From an uncultured Clostridia bacterium (GTDB lineage: Bacteria > Bacillota > Clostridia > Christensenellales > UBA1242): 64,000 bases of DNA. The notes under the pieces are model-generated. The model did no database searches and was not told the origin of the DNA. It saw only the letters and a list, made by a program, of their open reading frames with translations. Positions within the stretch are counted from its first letter, which is position 1. Each line of letters begins with the position of its first letter. The DNA is taken from NCBI GenBank assembly GCA_944380265.1, contig CALWGY010000001.1:67790-131789 (forward strand), in the 5' to 3' direction. The position numbers and the translations under genes are program-made. This document shows, in pieces, positions 12,001 to 17,279 of this stretch.

Positions 12001-13139
12001 AACTTAACGACACAGCAAGTTTAACAAATGCATTTGTTAACGGACAATTTAGCGTTAATAACGGCGGAACAATTGGTGGTGTTGTTGGTGCAAAACAAAG
12101 TGCTGGAAGCACATTAAAATACACCTACTTCAATCCAACATTGTTCAGTGCAAACGGAACAAATGTTGGCGGAATTGCAGGTAAAGTTTCCGATTACACA
12201 CCACAAGCAGTAACAGACACCGATACATTTGCATACAACTACTTCACATCAAACACAGGGCTAAGTGCAATTGAGGGTGTTGGAATTGCTGGAAGCACAA
12301 ACAACACAAACTTTGATTCAACATTCTATGTAAACCGTGCGGAAATGAAAACACCAACTCAATTAAAAACTGAAAGTACCTTTGTAAATTGGGATTTCGA
12401 CTTTATTTGGGCAATAGACTACACAAGCGGAAACTTAAATGAAGGATATCCATTGTTCTACTATAACAACGATTATAAAATAATTGAAGTTACTGTTGAG
12501 CATGAACTTTACGACCTTGATGGAGTTGAATATGGCCAAGTTATAAGAAGAAATTACAATCATGATGGCACACAAAGCAGTAGGTCAATAAGCAAGAACT
12601 TAACGACCGAACAAGTTTATGTTTTAACAAATAACTATGTTGGCTTTGATGTTGTTCCTCATGAAGAAGGTGTTATTGAAACAGTTAAAGTAGATGGCAT
12701 TGAACAAGTTGGAGCAGCACGCGAATTAATTGAATTTGGTCAAGTTACAGATGGACACACAATTGAAGTGTACTTCATAAGAAAACTTTACGAATTCACA
12801 ATTCATGGGGTAATTGATTCAGTTGAAGGAATCACAGTTGATTCTGATGCAAAAATCAATGCAATATTAAAAAATACCGACACAGGCACAGCATATATGA
12901 TTACTCTAAATAATGGCGACACAAAAACTTTATATGACATTGCTCGTGGACACTATGTTTTAATTGTAAACCCTCCAATGTTCTATAATTGTTACATGCA
13001 GGTTCTAGATGGTGAAAAAGTTGAAACCAACAAAATGGAATTTGACTTAATACCAACGGCAACCGACACAGAAATAACTGTAACAATAACAAAAGTTAAC
13101 GATAGGTGGTTAAACGATTCTAACCATAACTTTGAATAA
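1..13139 (+). CDS. Giant GLUG-repeat surface-type protein, 5' end outside window
   Basis: The reading frame (codons from base 3) is open from the window edge, so at least 4378 residues are seen and the N-terminus is missing. The first in-frame ATG codons near 270 are internal. Many copies of the GLUG-type motif (VGGLVG, GGIVG, IGGLIG with variants) lie in six blocks at about 2750-3840, 3870-4940, 6470-7590, 7600-8770, 10150-11270 and 11310-12460. Several blocks open with a GSGTKEDPYLI-like strand and close with a W-F/G-Y-P-x-L segment. Between block pairs lie beta-rich stretches of InlB/bacterial-repeat style. GLUG proteins are usually secreted adhesin-like beta-helix proteins, so a cell-surface role is inferred. 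No LPXTG motif, membrane helix or SLH domain is seen at the C-terminus, which ends in NDSNHNFE. Exact function is unknown. Confidence 0.85.
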   Translation, partial: NFDTYDIVGNQVVAPSGQIRYDDGVVVTVIPVAYEGFDFKGLIINEPTNPAGGNIVSGAVTDSQAFTEKLVSELIFKFTVNHEEPTGQPMLIMDEDITSLYAVFREIQYEVTNDYLFVGTSEIKVFEDGEAPETVFTPLKNNDDFMDPLYYENGEKYYLIGYFGEFSIKSVQAPTNIFTAKYFGSQTALFGSLSDITKADLNEDNTIVVEELPEDPDGGDTTTPDEGKEDENPKTQYMLISKNLEGDTFVPKDLDKHFGITESDEFYFNSNLTTKVSIATYLTKVDPYSFKAVVAKPEDSTLEESIELLDFTTFNSDPEPVTIPGSDKYFVESEANVTMTTKYTKFTDTQTVEGENGKTYNYKNLDFKGIYKAVELDGQIRYSQLSSDLLDFDYENGIITYNFVSNMGIAGDYVAIYWERQEVNVKYTVSDVPTLEKLNHKLNVVGDIILSDIIWDNENDILNESRIIGEAEYDNGDTFWVYSYRNYNFSVESQDEEIQRYSPRSIEFNALDYNGEETNPLKVYRQSIMDEGIYNITDVSYNFLETNKTIITIDFGVIRIITIQLDRKYQSDEFLNIEEVVKLNAENSQINGTFTESSIISSPDKLQIVIEDGSTLSIEFYEFFENNNKNFRFNYLIDNHNNKVLTSLPNLDESFSGNYAYELSINENTEGTYYANFVELFKYYFVSVPEDLNIFQLQTILTDEQIDDGLRNVPYDPFGEKSDKLSAQDNLFDYSIIVELKATIPENYIFNGWIINDSTIIGGNPGTYIDIITTTTDSTLTKTINTNYNITAVFATKGAGLTIFGEGNVSVAQQSQTLLEQNFTNSSKEMNYQVEVANITLTATPGSYSSVVTANCYFRYLVNDEYVYFTVEDGDLTVTENADGTVTFTYNNPKMYFVEAYIEFKSTTWASNGKYIAPSGDGTINNPYIISNASHLGWVSYMHSKAANQTVSPSAGKYFKLANDIVLTGNYWLPIGNNESGTWPFAGTFDGNGYKITGMDLYAFENIFYAGNNQIETVKNLGFFGYTENANIYNLTVEGSVNYRSNGTITRDEDNEYPFEDENSPRKATILNYELINLGGIAGLANNTNFVYVQFNNNVAYNEYNWREDHNYSEVSIGGLIGKTIGNVNITDSGFNSTITVGSQFNLIGNLSQVGGLVGYAASGSLNISSSRAANATIAITNGYIKHVGGLVGNSNATLTVSDSYSNGALNVTTATGIGGIVGTVTTGTPTITNAFYNLENANNNYGVKYSDTMDTSSYNFNYPWENTSSGPRLWLLDNTTELVAEVPAVEGEVYLITTVQQLLWFVQNFNTLTVKTARVGADLDFGGSIWTMVDSVPEDITIDFSGYTVKNVRIKNANAMFNSNYGTIKNLVLTESGNYNSVAVGPQAMVVNNNYGTIEHVQISADIVNKHYNQAINAKTLVVGGVVATIFANDGANIQKSYFNGNINISNGTLENAYIAGLVGRVVNVQNALISQNYASANINVEANSVTNLTIGGLIGEINNSANAKVLDNYAVGNINLGSQLNASNTTFASVIGSITAPASTNVLVQHVYGANKNNNTALNLGAIGNIDANISLTVDKAFVLDSTMNETINNQHGETKTSEELKDQTVLTTPTSGTFANWDFVNIWKFESGVNEDYPVLQETENHHYINITINFEKGPFGYVYSEENYYAINFFEQYGSPIENMKDITRVKDGEGLFNGITGKIRVPHLTTMAVTSNPNTDSTFMTLYEALLDGVLQEVTSNEFIIQDANKDYTFEFNYRWERYEITVTTNDSTLGNASVSRTKDTINVDGVDVSFADITLPNEYVHGEIVKLSSQAFSTAGLLKWQILNGDYVDIVDYAQKYTEVSNETELQEALNNLSVGEYVYDTKNFELYFYATRETEGEYRAYFVRTYELNFAVDPSEFGDIIEIIAEMNLEGYHGIATITTYVKNPDGTETPVLRYVEGANLTINVASHSNYKIDRVLLGDVEIINSDGVATSETYAEKFAIDYSQSPYYHQKATFTITGVDAVTAGNYTFKLKLIDYKIKVVTSKGGTFEAPGYTFDEENSTFVVTGGEDITFNISPQMRYAFVEFNLVEDELELEERPQPHEPKDYLEVITSSTDYTMRRYDESGSEVYAQVFNYGTTFSYTLSGVNSDMTLYLNYAQYSWYDEGSLDSNVFMDEATGTQIINAVGYHGLNSSDAYIIQTNTELARVMYLINSNKSYTYNGQTYYYKNAYYKISTNTINLETKFWSPIAGFSGTEFGGVIFSGTNDNRVTARQTISNIYMDPYEITLSNGVVISNLDEFANGVGFVGNGNNALISNINLSNVNIDYDLDNHSYVGSVIAKSNGSQVFNANVQSSQINVSGNATLGSIIGLNDNGGTLFKSTANTAITINGDERYVGGLVGENNGLVNASYFNGSILSNGNNFVGGLIGANNGLINMSYSGGSIKALTHANVGGIIGFARIKSQIQNSYVITGNITNMEDQVIQGANEKPIGNMDDTEMYDIPQANMGSESAYVGFNFINIYVISNSGPQFYYPTFDQTTSELQGSGTKEDPYLILNEYNFVRFITVVNSGDTEYNNPNVYYALGANINLQSHDFNAIVEFNANFNGNGYTISGLHIGTSAESNVALVKVNNGLIRDVKFANAVVFGDNNVAGVVAVNNGVLHGIVFDGMVMGRNNVAGVVAVNGTTSQKGTLVRLGSHGLISGNTNVGGVVGYMQNSNVDNYNDVFTIKHNTDGTVVNIYTGITESYSRATVFGTVNVGGVVGNAENTENHLAIKNVYNTGTVYGYDGVAGIVGKITNANIQFVYSFGDITTYNENVTNTNFANSGVGHIAGVATNTTIGYELNGASLGVAIMPNDNRYIYMPKNDTLLTNPVSIGTASNCLDRTVSYDYIIMQVQQTYTQYGFEFINMWRFYDVENNFNYSLPILKFFHSHLITITVNEFGGYMIDESFGTVNENGEIYVLEGDSLVITFDADTHYHIYEQIVDGVTTKLEPDVTTDNVPSNTPKEFVYTFENVTSGHRIHINFTIDRYKFSLEALNKGTNIGNVEALNQDGTVNNTGIYNYGETVYLKVSGLDHFKLQNINHIRQGAFASTTVIQIDETNISDSTYIHTSTDGVYTITETRELLTTVIDGADYELNYSTKEVVLSFVANDYTANGIDIDAEGCEPATGEYQANFIKQYDLQVNVKTWRDILIPEESLEIGGTVVSETTVGGLPIVNETGYGLIDEGTSVKLSSYPNYGYKFIDYTNGIRPDHEVLSTNSIENFVINSNRTITSNFELNGYQIDIILGQNGQLILYTQNISTGEFVPTTYTIPGTYSIEIKHGYVLKFTAKSNEGYAIASIVASENKPPNTQEVMDTSLIYERPVEYRNVVGPFSVEITFRRELWTDHPSDSLSGSGTKDDPYLITNGHDLGLIANEVNLNGNTYAGKYFKVYPLDEEGNLISGIDLSQYYFNPIGVAGDANKQFKGIISGEFKSFDNIKIDGVSSRLGFFIEPSATITNLTFNNISVLSSTAGAYVGGVAARNLGTLTNIQVNGVVEGAGYTGGVVGVNDGTITKVKSSVQVTGYGTYTGGIAGINNETIQIANNSGVVSGGTNSEYVGGIAGFTNLNSLILEAGNYGSVSGKTAGGIVGNFARGTLTNVYNVAQVNGSSFAGGLFGYKNTELETEANVSFAYNSGRVTGGSTGGIYGYMAEGLDNNFNNVYYLNTYSGNTAQVGADSKTLSELQNINTFANFNFQEIWGIKTYDVAQANFNNGLPFIWSVATWDNWNDYAVEEVVPDENGIYHITTAEELAWLSKQSNLTAGFADSKQFVIDNNINLYGHYFTPISHNQTTSTDYSYAFNGEFDGNNKLIEGLTIEQNYVENINNMALFGIVGNALVTNVAMENTHIVVTSNSSNAASLAAIVSGTSTIENAQINLAYKTNSGAIIVNDGVNQAWVASTIATVVNNANISKVNSYLNLIVNNEQSGVIVGGIVSTLKQASSVDQVSYSGKIEVENATSVGGIVGELNDTASLTNAFVNGQFSVNNGGTIGGVVGAKQSAGSTLKYTYFNPTLFSANGTNVGGIAGKVSDYTPQAVTDTDTFAYNYFTSNTGLSAIEGVGIAGSTNNTNFDSTFYVNRAEMKTPTQLKTESTFVNWDFDFIWAIDYTSGNLNEGYPLFYYNNDYKIIEVTVEHELYDLDGVEYGQVIRRNYNHDGTQSSRSISKNLTTEQVYVLTNNYVGFDVVPHEEGVIETVKVDGIEQVGAARELIEFGQVTDGHTIEVYFIRKLYEFTIHGVIDSVEGITVDSDAKINAILKNTDTGTAYMITLNNGDTKTLYDIARGHYVLIVNPPMFYNCYMQVLDGEKVETNKMEFDLIPTATDTEITVTITKVNDRWLNDSNHNFE

Positions 13140-13175
13140 AACTTACTTAGTTTGAATTGTTCTAACGTAACAAAT

Positions 13176-13204
13176 AAAAAACACCCATTTTGGGTGTTTT
13201 TTAT
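13176..13204 (+). terminator. Rho-independent terminator of the giant gene
   Basis: Perfect 11-bp stem AAAAACACCCA / TGGGTGTTTTT with a TTT loop and a T-rich tail, 37 nt after the stop codon. Confidence 0.9.
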
Positions 13205-13337
13205 TTTGTTTTTTTTAATAAAAAAATACTTGCATTTATAGCAAAAAAATAAATAATGTTAAATAAAGTGCTAAATTAAATTTAAAGTATTTTATTGTAA
13301 TATTAATAAATTTTAAATTAATTTAATATATTATTTT

Positions 13338-14354
13338 ATGAAAAAAACATTCACATTAACATGCCTTGTTCTTGCATCAATAATTGGGGCAGGGTTTGCA
13401 AGTGGCAAAGAAATTCAGGTGTTTTTTACAAAATATGGTGTAATCAGTTTTGTTTGCATTGGCATTTCATTTTTCTTGTTTTACTACTTAATAAAGTTGC
13501 ATTTAACGTATGGCAATAAATTTAAGCCAGCAACTTTTTTTGATGCCAATAAATGCATTTTTGGAAAACATGCAAACATTTTTAACATCTTTTTTTTGGT
13601 GTGCTATTTAATTGTTCTTGCTGGCATGTTTGCTGGTGTTTACGAAATATATTTAAACATTTCAACTCCAATTTGGGCAAAAGTTTTGGTTGTAATAACC
13701 GCGTTTCTTTGTGCAATTGAAAACTCTGGCGGAATTAAGACTATGAACATAATTAACAACATTTTCATTCCATTAACAATGTTAATTTTGCTAGTTTCTG
13801 CACTTATTAGTTTTAACAACCTTGTTCCACAAAACAATATTATAACAATAAATAACACGGTTGGGGCAGTGGGTTCACTTATTGTTTATTTAGGTATGAA
13901 CTTGCTTTTAACCAGTGGAGTTTTGATGCAAGTTGGAAAAAACTATTCAACAAAAACCATTAAAAATTCTGCAATTATAAGTGCTTTTGTTTTGGTTTTA
14001 ATTATATTAATTTTTAATGTTGCATTATACTTTAACAACATCAGCACAGAAATGCCAATGCTTACACTTGCATTTAACATTAACTATTGGTGGGGATTAC
14101 TTGTTTTAATTTGCATTTGGTTTTGTGTTTACTCTGCAATAACATCTTTAACATATGTTATTGTTGGTTATTTTAGTTCAAGCAAACAAAACAATTTTGC
14201 ATACAATTTAATTGTTGTGTTTATTGCATACATAACAAGCTTGTTTGGTTTTAGTGAAATTGTGTCGTATTTATACCCAATAATTGGGGTGGTTGGAACA
14301 ATTTATAGTATTGTAATTTTTTTAAAGTTAAACAAATTAAAAACAAAAATTTAA
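13338..14354 (+). CDS. YkvI-like multi-pass membrane protein (APC-type transporter family)
   Basis: This 338-residue, very hydrophobic protein has about ten predicted membrane segments. Its N-terminus has the family hallmark IIGAGFASGKEIQVFF, as in Bacillus YkvI and related amino-acid-permease-like proteins. The substrate is unknown for the family, so none is assigned. The ATG at 13338 is the only start that keeps the conserved N-terminus. There is no Shine-Dalgarno sequence and the upstream DNA is almost pure A/T, so initiation may be weak or near-leaderless. It stands alone between the terminator of the giant gene and a convergent ABC operon. Its stop codon lies inside a 16-nt word found twice more in the window. 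Confidence 0.75.
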   Translation: MKKTFTLTCLVLASIIGAGFASGKEIQVFFTKYGVISFVCIGISFFLFYYLIKLHLTYGNKFKPATFFDANKCIFGKHANIFNIFFLVCYLIVLAGMFAGVYEIYLNISTPIWAKVLVVITAFLCAIENSGGIKTMNIINNIFIPLTMLILLVSALISFNNLVPQNNIITINNTVGAVGSLIVYLGMNLLLTSGVLMQVGKNYSTKTIKNSAIISAFVLVLIILIFNVALYFNNISTEMPMLTLAFNINYWWGLLVLICIWFCVYSAITSLTYVIVGYFSSSKQNNFAYNLIVVFIAYITSLFGFSEIVSYLYPIIGVVGTIYSIVIFLKLNKLKTKI

Positions 14355-14366
14355 CTACTATGCAAA
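14351..14366 (-). repeat. Copy 1 of a 16-nt intergenic word (reverse orientation)
   Basis: TTAACTACTATGCAAA is the exact reverse complement of the word at 30646-30661 and 49356-49371. This copy overlaps the stop codon of the YkvI-like gene. Confidence 0.7.
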
Positions 14367-14407
14367 GTGGTGAAAATATGCGAATTAAAGGCAATTTAAC
14401 AAAAAAA

Positions 14408-14440
14408 TATTCCAGCAATTTTTTTGCTAGAATACTTTTT
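14408..14440. terminator. Bidirectional terminator between convergent genes
   Basis: A stem TATTCCAGCAA / TTGCTAGAATA (one C-A mismatch) with a T5 loop, flanked by A7 on the left and T6 on the right. It can stop transcripts from both the YkvI-like gene and the ABC permease gene. Confidence 0.75.
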
Positions 14441-14444
14441 TAAT

Positions 14445-15287
14445 TTAATGAATATTTCTTTTCTTTTTAACAATTTTTTCAATTAAAACAACTAAAAAAT
14501 ACATTAGCGCTGCAAGAATACATAAAATCACTGTGCTTGCCATAACCAAATCTAATTTAAACACTTGACCACCATAAACAATCAAATATCCAAGTCCTGC
14601 ACGGCTAACCAAATATTCTCCCATAATTGTGCCAACCCATGTTAAGCCAACATTAATTTTTAAAACTGAAATAAACTCAACAAGCGAGTTGGGTAGTATT
14701 AGTTTAAACAAAATTTGAAATTTGTTTGCACCCATGCTTTTTAGAAGTAATATTTTGTTTTCATCACAAGAATTAAATGCGTTAAGCATGCTTAAAATTG
14801 TTATAACAATCATAATTAAAACATCCATTGCAACAATTGCACCAGTGCCAGCACCAATCCAAATAATCAAAATTGGTCCAAGTGCAATTTTAGGTAAACT
14901 ATTCAAAACCACAATGTAGGGGTCCAAAATTTTCCTAATTGTTTCGTTCCACCATAGTATAATTGCAATAAGTGTTCCGCCAAGGGTTGCAATCAAAAAG
15001 CCAATAATGGCCTCATAAAGCGTTACTCCAATATGATAAAACAAAGTTCCGTTGTTAAACAAAATTGCAATTTGACTTAAAATTTTGCTTGGTGAACTCA
15101 TAATAAAAGTGTCAATAACATTTGTTATTGCAAAAATTTCCCAAATAGCAAAAATAGCTATTAAAATTGCTAACTGAATCGTTATAATAACGACTTTTTT
15201 TCGTTTTACTTTTTTTAAATATGTTGCATATTCTTTTGAACGAATTGGCTTTTCTTTAACTGGTTTAATATCAATATTTTTCTTCAC
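14445..15287 (-). CDS. ABC importer permease (SsuC/TauC/ThiX type)
   Basis: An integral membrane permease of the BPD_transp_1 family, with about six hydrophobic segments and the EAA-type loop (residues near GANKFQILFKLILPNS) that contacts the ATPase. It has the size and layout of sulfonate, taurine, nitrate or pyrimidine importers. I start it at GTG 15287 (280 aa) rather than the upstream ATG 15302, because AAGGAG sits 5 nt before the GTG. With this start it overlaps the ATPase stop codon as GTGA, a classic coupled junction. Together with the ATPase and the lipoprotein at 17280 it should form one importer; the substrate cannot be read from the sequence. Confidence 0.85.
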   Translation of the reverse strand: MKKNIDIKPVKEKPIRSKEYATYLKKVKRKKVVIITIQLAILIAIFAIWEIFAITNVIDTFIMSSPSKILSQIAILFNNGTLFYHIGVTLYEAIIGFLIATLGGTLIAIILWWNETIRKILDPYIVVLNSLPKIALGPILIIWIGAGTGAIVAMDVLIMIVITILSMLNAFNSCDENKILLLKSMGANKFQILFKLILPNSLVEFISVLKINVGLTWVGTIMGEYLVSRAGLGYLIVYGGQVFKLDLVMASTVILCILAALMYFLVVLIEKIVKKKRNIH

Positions 15288-16090
15288 GTTAACTCCTTCC
15301 ATATTTCATTAAAATAAACATTAAACCCCGTTTCCTCTCTTCTTTTTAATGGTGTTTCTGCTTTTAATGAAATTTTATGTTCATTTTTAACCACTGCCGG
15401 TCTTTTAGATAAAACAATAATTCTATCCGACATGCTAATAGCTTCGGAAATGTCATGAGTAACCAGCACCGCAGTTTTGTTTTCTGATTTTAAAATTTTA
15501 TAAACATCATCACACAAATTAAGGCGGGTTTGAAAGTCTAGGGCAGAAAACGGTTCATCTAAAAGCATTATTTCAGGTTTTAATGCAAGGGTCCTAATAA
15601 GCGAAACTCTTTGGCGCATTCCACCTGAAAGTTGATTTGGATATTTGTCCTTAAATTCCCACAAACCATATTTTTTAAGTAATGATAAAGCATATTCTTT
15701 GTCTAAATTAAACTGTTCGTTTTTTTGTTTTAATCGGTCTTTAAAATGGCTTGATTTAATGTTTTCGTCTCCATATTTGTTTTTATATTTTCGAACTTCT
15801 AAACCTAAAAGAATGTTTTTTTCAATTGTTCTCCAATCAAACAAATGGTCCTTTTGAAACATATATCCGCAAAATTGTGATTTAACAGGTTCGTTGTTAA
15901 TTAAAACTTCTCCGTTTGTTGGTTTAATTAAGCCAGAAATTAAGGAAAGTATGGTTGTTTTTCCACATCCCGATGGCCCAACAATGGAAATAAGTTCGCC
16001 ATCATTTATTTTAAACGACACATCTTTAAGTGCCATAGTTTCACCATTTTTGCTGTAATAATTTAAAGCAACATTTTTAAGTTTTAACAT
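15284..16090 (-). CDS. ABC importer ATPase (SsuB/TauB type)
   Basis: A 268-residue nucleotide-binding subunit that powers the adjacent permease. It has Walker A GPSGCGKTT (near residue 40), the signature LSGGMRQR, Walker B IMLLDEPFSALD and the switch His in VTHD. An insertion between Walker A and the signature (roughly residues 95-140, rich in K, N and D) is longer than in most SsuB proteins. The ATG is preceded by CGGAGA. Transcription probably starts upstream on the minus strand, where a TATAAT (16147-16142) precedes an inverted repeat. Its normal partner gene, the binding protein, lies beyond an oppositely oriented gene. Confidence 0.88.
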   Translation of the reverse strand: MLKLKNVALNYYSKNGETMALKDVSFKINDGELISIVGPSGCGKTTILSLISGLIKPTNGEVLINNEPVKSQFCGYMFQKDHLFDWRTIEKNILLGLEVRKYKNKYGDENIKSSHFKDRLKQKNEQFNLDKEYALSLLKKYGLWEFKDKYPNQLSGGMRQRVSLIRTLALKPEIMLLDEPFSALDFQTRLNLCDDVYKILKSENKTAVLVTHDISEAISMSDRIIVLSKRPAVVKNEHKISLKAETPLKRREETGFNVYFNEIWKELT

Positions 16091-16114
16091 ATTTTCTCCG
16101 AAAATTTTTATTTA

Positions 16115-16134
16115 ATTAGGTGGCAAAACCTAAT
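16115..16134. promoter_or_regulatory. Operator-like inverted repeat upstream of the ABC ATPase gene
   Basis: Perfect 7-6-7 inverted repeat ATTAGGT-GGCAAA-ACCTAAT, just downstream of a minus-strand TATAAT. The position suits a repressor site or a 5' UTR hairpin. No regulator gene is identified nearby. Confidence 0.4.
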
Positions 16135-16200
16135 ATACTTCATTATATTTTTTAGTTTTAATTATTGTGTTTAATTAAGGTTAAACAATAAAATTTAGTA

Positions 16201-16229
16201 TTGTACTTTTAAAAGTTTTGTGTTAAAAT
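16201..16229 (+). promoter_or_regulatory. Sigma-A-type promoter for the zeta-like kinase gene
   Basis: TTGTAC, 17-nt spacer, TAAAAT, ending 21 nt before the ATG. An AAAGG ribosome-binding site lies between. Confidence 0.6.
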
Positions 16230-16250
16230 TAGGTTGTAAAAGGTTTAAAT

Positions 16251-17207
16251 ATGATTAATGAAAACAAAATTTTAAATTTAATAGAAAATTTTGAACCATA
16301 TGGCAGTGCTGAAACCATTACCATTTTAATGGAATATGCAAAACTAAAAAACAGCATTCAAAATTATAGAACCGACAAAACCTTATACGTTTTGGTTGGT
16401 CCTTCTGGCAGTGGCAAAAGCACATTTATTGCAAACATGTATAAACAAAACATCTTTGGCAATTCCGAGCACAATTTTGTGCCTTTTGTTAACAGACATT
16501 ATGCAAGCCAAAACATGACATTAGAGGAAGAAATTGCGTTTAAAACAAATTTGTTAGACCAAGGCAAGTCTTTCATGATTGAATCTGCACAGTTTGATGA
16601 AAAATATTGTGATTTTATTAAAGTTATAAAAACTATTTATGATTATGATGTTTGCTTAATTTACATGACCAAAAATCATCCGCAAGAAAATATTTCCATG
16701 GTAAAAAAACGTAAAACCGAAGGTGGGCATGGAACAGAGCAAGTTGAATTAAATGAAGATGTCATAACAAAAATGTATAAAATCGACAGCCAAAATTTAA
16801 TTGAAATTTTACCTTATTGTGATTCATGTTTTATAATTAACAATCAAACAATGGAAAAAGGTGATGAAATAACAAAACCAGTTGTTTTACTTCAAAAACA
16901 ATTAAATGGGAAAATTGTCTATAATCGAGATTATAAATATGCAGACTTTTTATATAGGCAAATTTTAAAATCACAAGTTCCAAGAAAACCAAAACAAACA
17001 TTTAGGATTGCAAAACCTGTTAATGCTCAAACCTTAAAATTTTTAAGGCGTACTAGTAAAAAAAGAGTTTTGTTTTTAAAACCAATGCTTGAAAAACAAA
17101 TTGAAGCAACATTAAAAAAATTAAGTTTAAAACCAATTCAAAAAGATGAATTCACAATGGAAGAAATAGAAAGTATTTTAAAGGGTGAAGGCAGACCAAA
17201 AAATTAA
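16251..17207 (+). CDS. Zeta-toxin-like P-loop kinase/ATPase
   Basis: A 318-residue protein with a P-loop GPSGSGKST at residues 50-58. A later segment, NISMVKKRKTEGGHG followed by an E-x-V-I-x-K-M-Y stretch, matches the R-x-x-x-GGH region of the zeta-toxin/UDP-GlcNAc-kinase-like family. The C-terminal ~90 residues are Lys/Arg-rich and not recognised. No small epsilon-type antitoxin gene is adjacent, so a free-standing toxin is not supported; a housekeeping sugar or nucleotide kinase is equally possible. It sits alone on the plus strand inside what should be an ABC importer operon. It has its own promoter and a palindromic terminator, consistent with insertion as a unit. Confidence 0.65.
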   Translation: MINENKILNLIENFEPYGSAETITILMEYAKLKNSIQNYRTDKTLYVLVGPSGSGKSTFIANMYKQNIFGNSEHNFVPFVNRHYASQNMTLEEEIAFKTNLLDQGKSFMIESAQFDEKYCDFIKVIKTIYDYDVCLIYMTKNHPQENISMVKKRKTEGGHGTEQVELNEDVITKMYKIDSQNLIEILPYCDSCFIINNQTMEKGDEITKPVVLLQKQLNGKIVYNRDYKYADFLYRQILKSQVPRKPKQTFRIAKPVNAQTLKFLRRTSKKRVLFLKPMLEKQIEATLKKLSLKPIQKDEFTMEEIESILKGEGRPKN

Positions 17208-17211
17208 AAAT

Positions 17212-17243
17212 AAAAAAATAGAAGGAATTCCTTCTATTTTTTT
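17212..17243. terminator. Palindromic bidirectional terminator
   Basis: A perfect 18-nt palindrome TAGAAGGAATTCCTTCTA flanked by A7 and T7. It serves both the plus-strand kinase gene and the minus-strand lipoprotein gene. Confidence 0.9.
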
Positions 17244-17279
17244 TGTTAGAAACTAATAAATTAAAAAAATTAAAATGTT

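Noticed and set aside
12900-13139. Sortase-type wall anchor at the end of the giant protein
   Set aside because: No LPXTG-like motif, hydrophobic stretch or basic tail is present.
16251-17207. Complete toxin-antitoxin module
   Set aside because: No small antitoxin gene flanks the zeta-like protein on either side; only the P-loop protein is supported.
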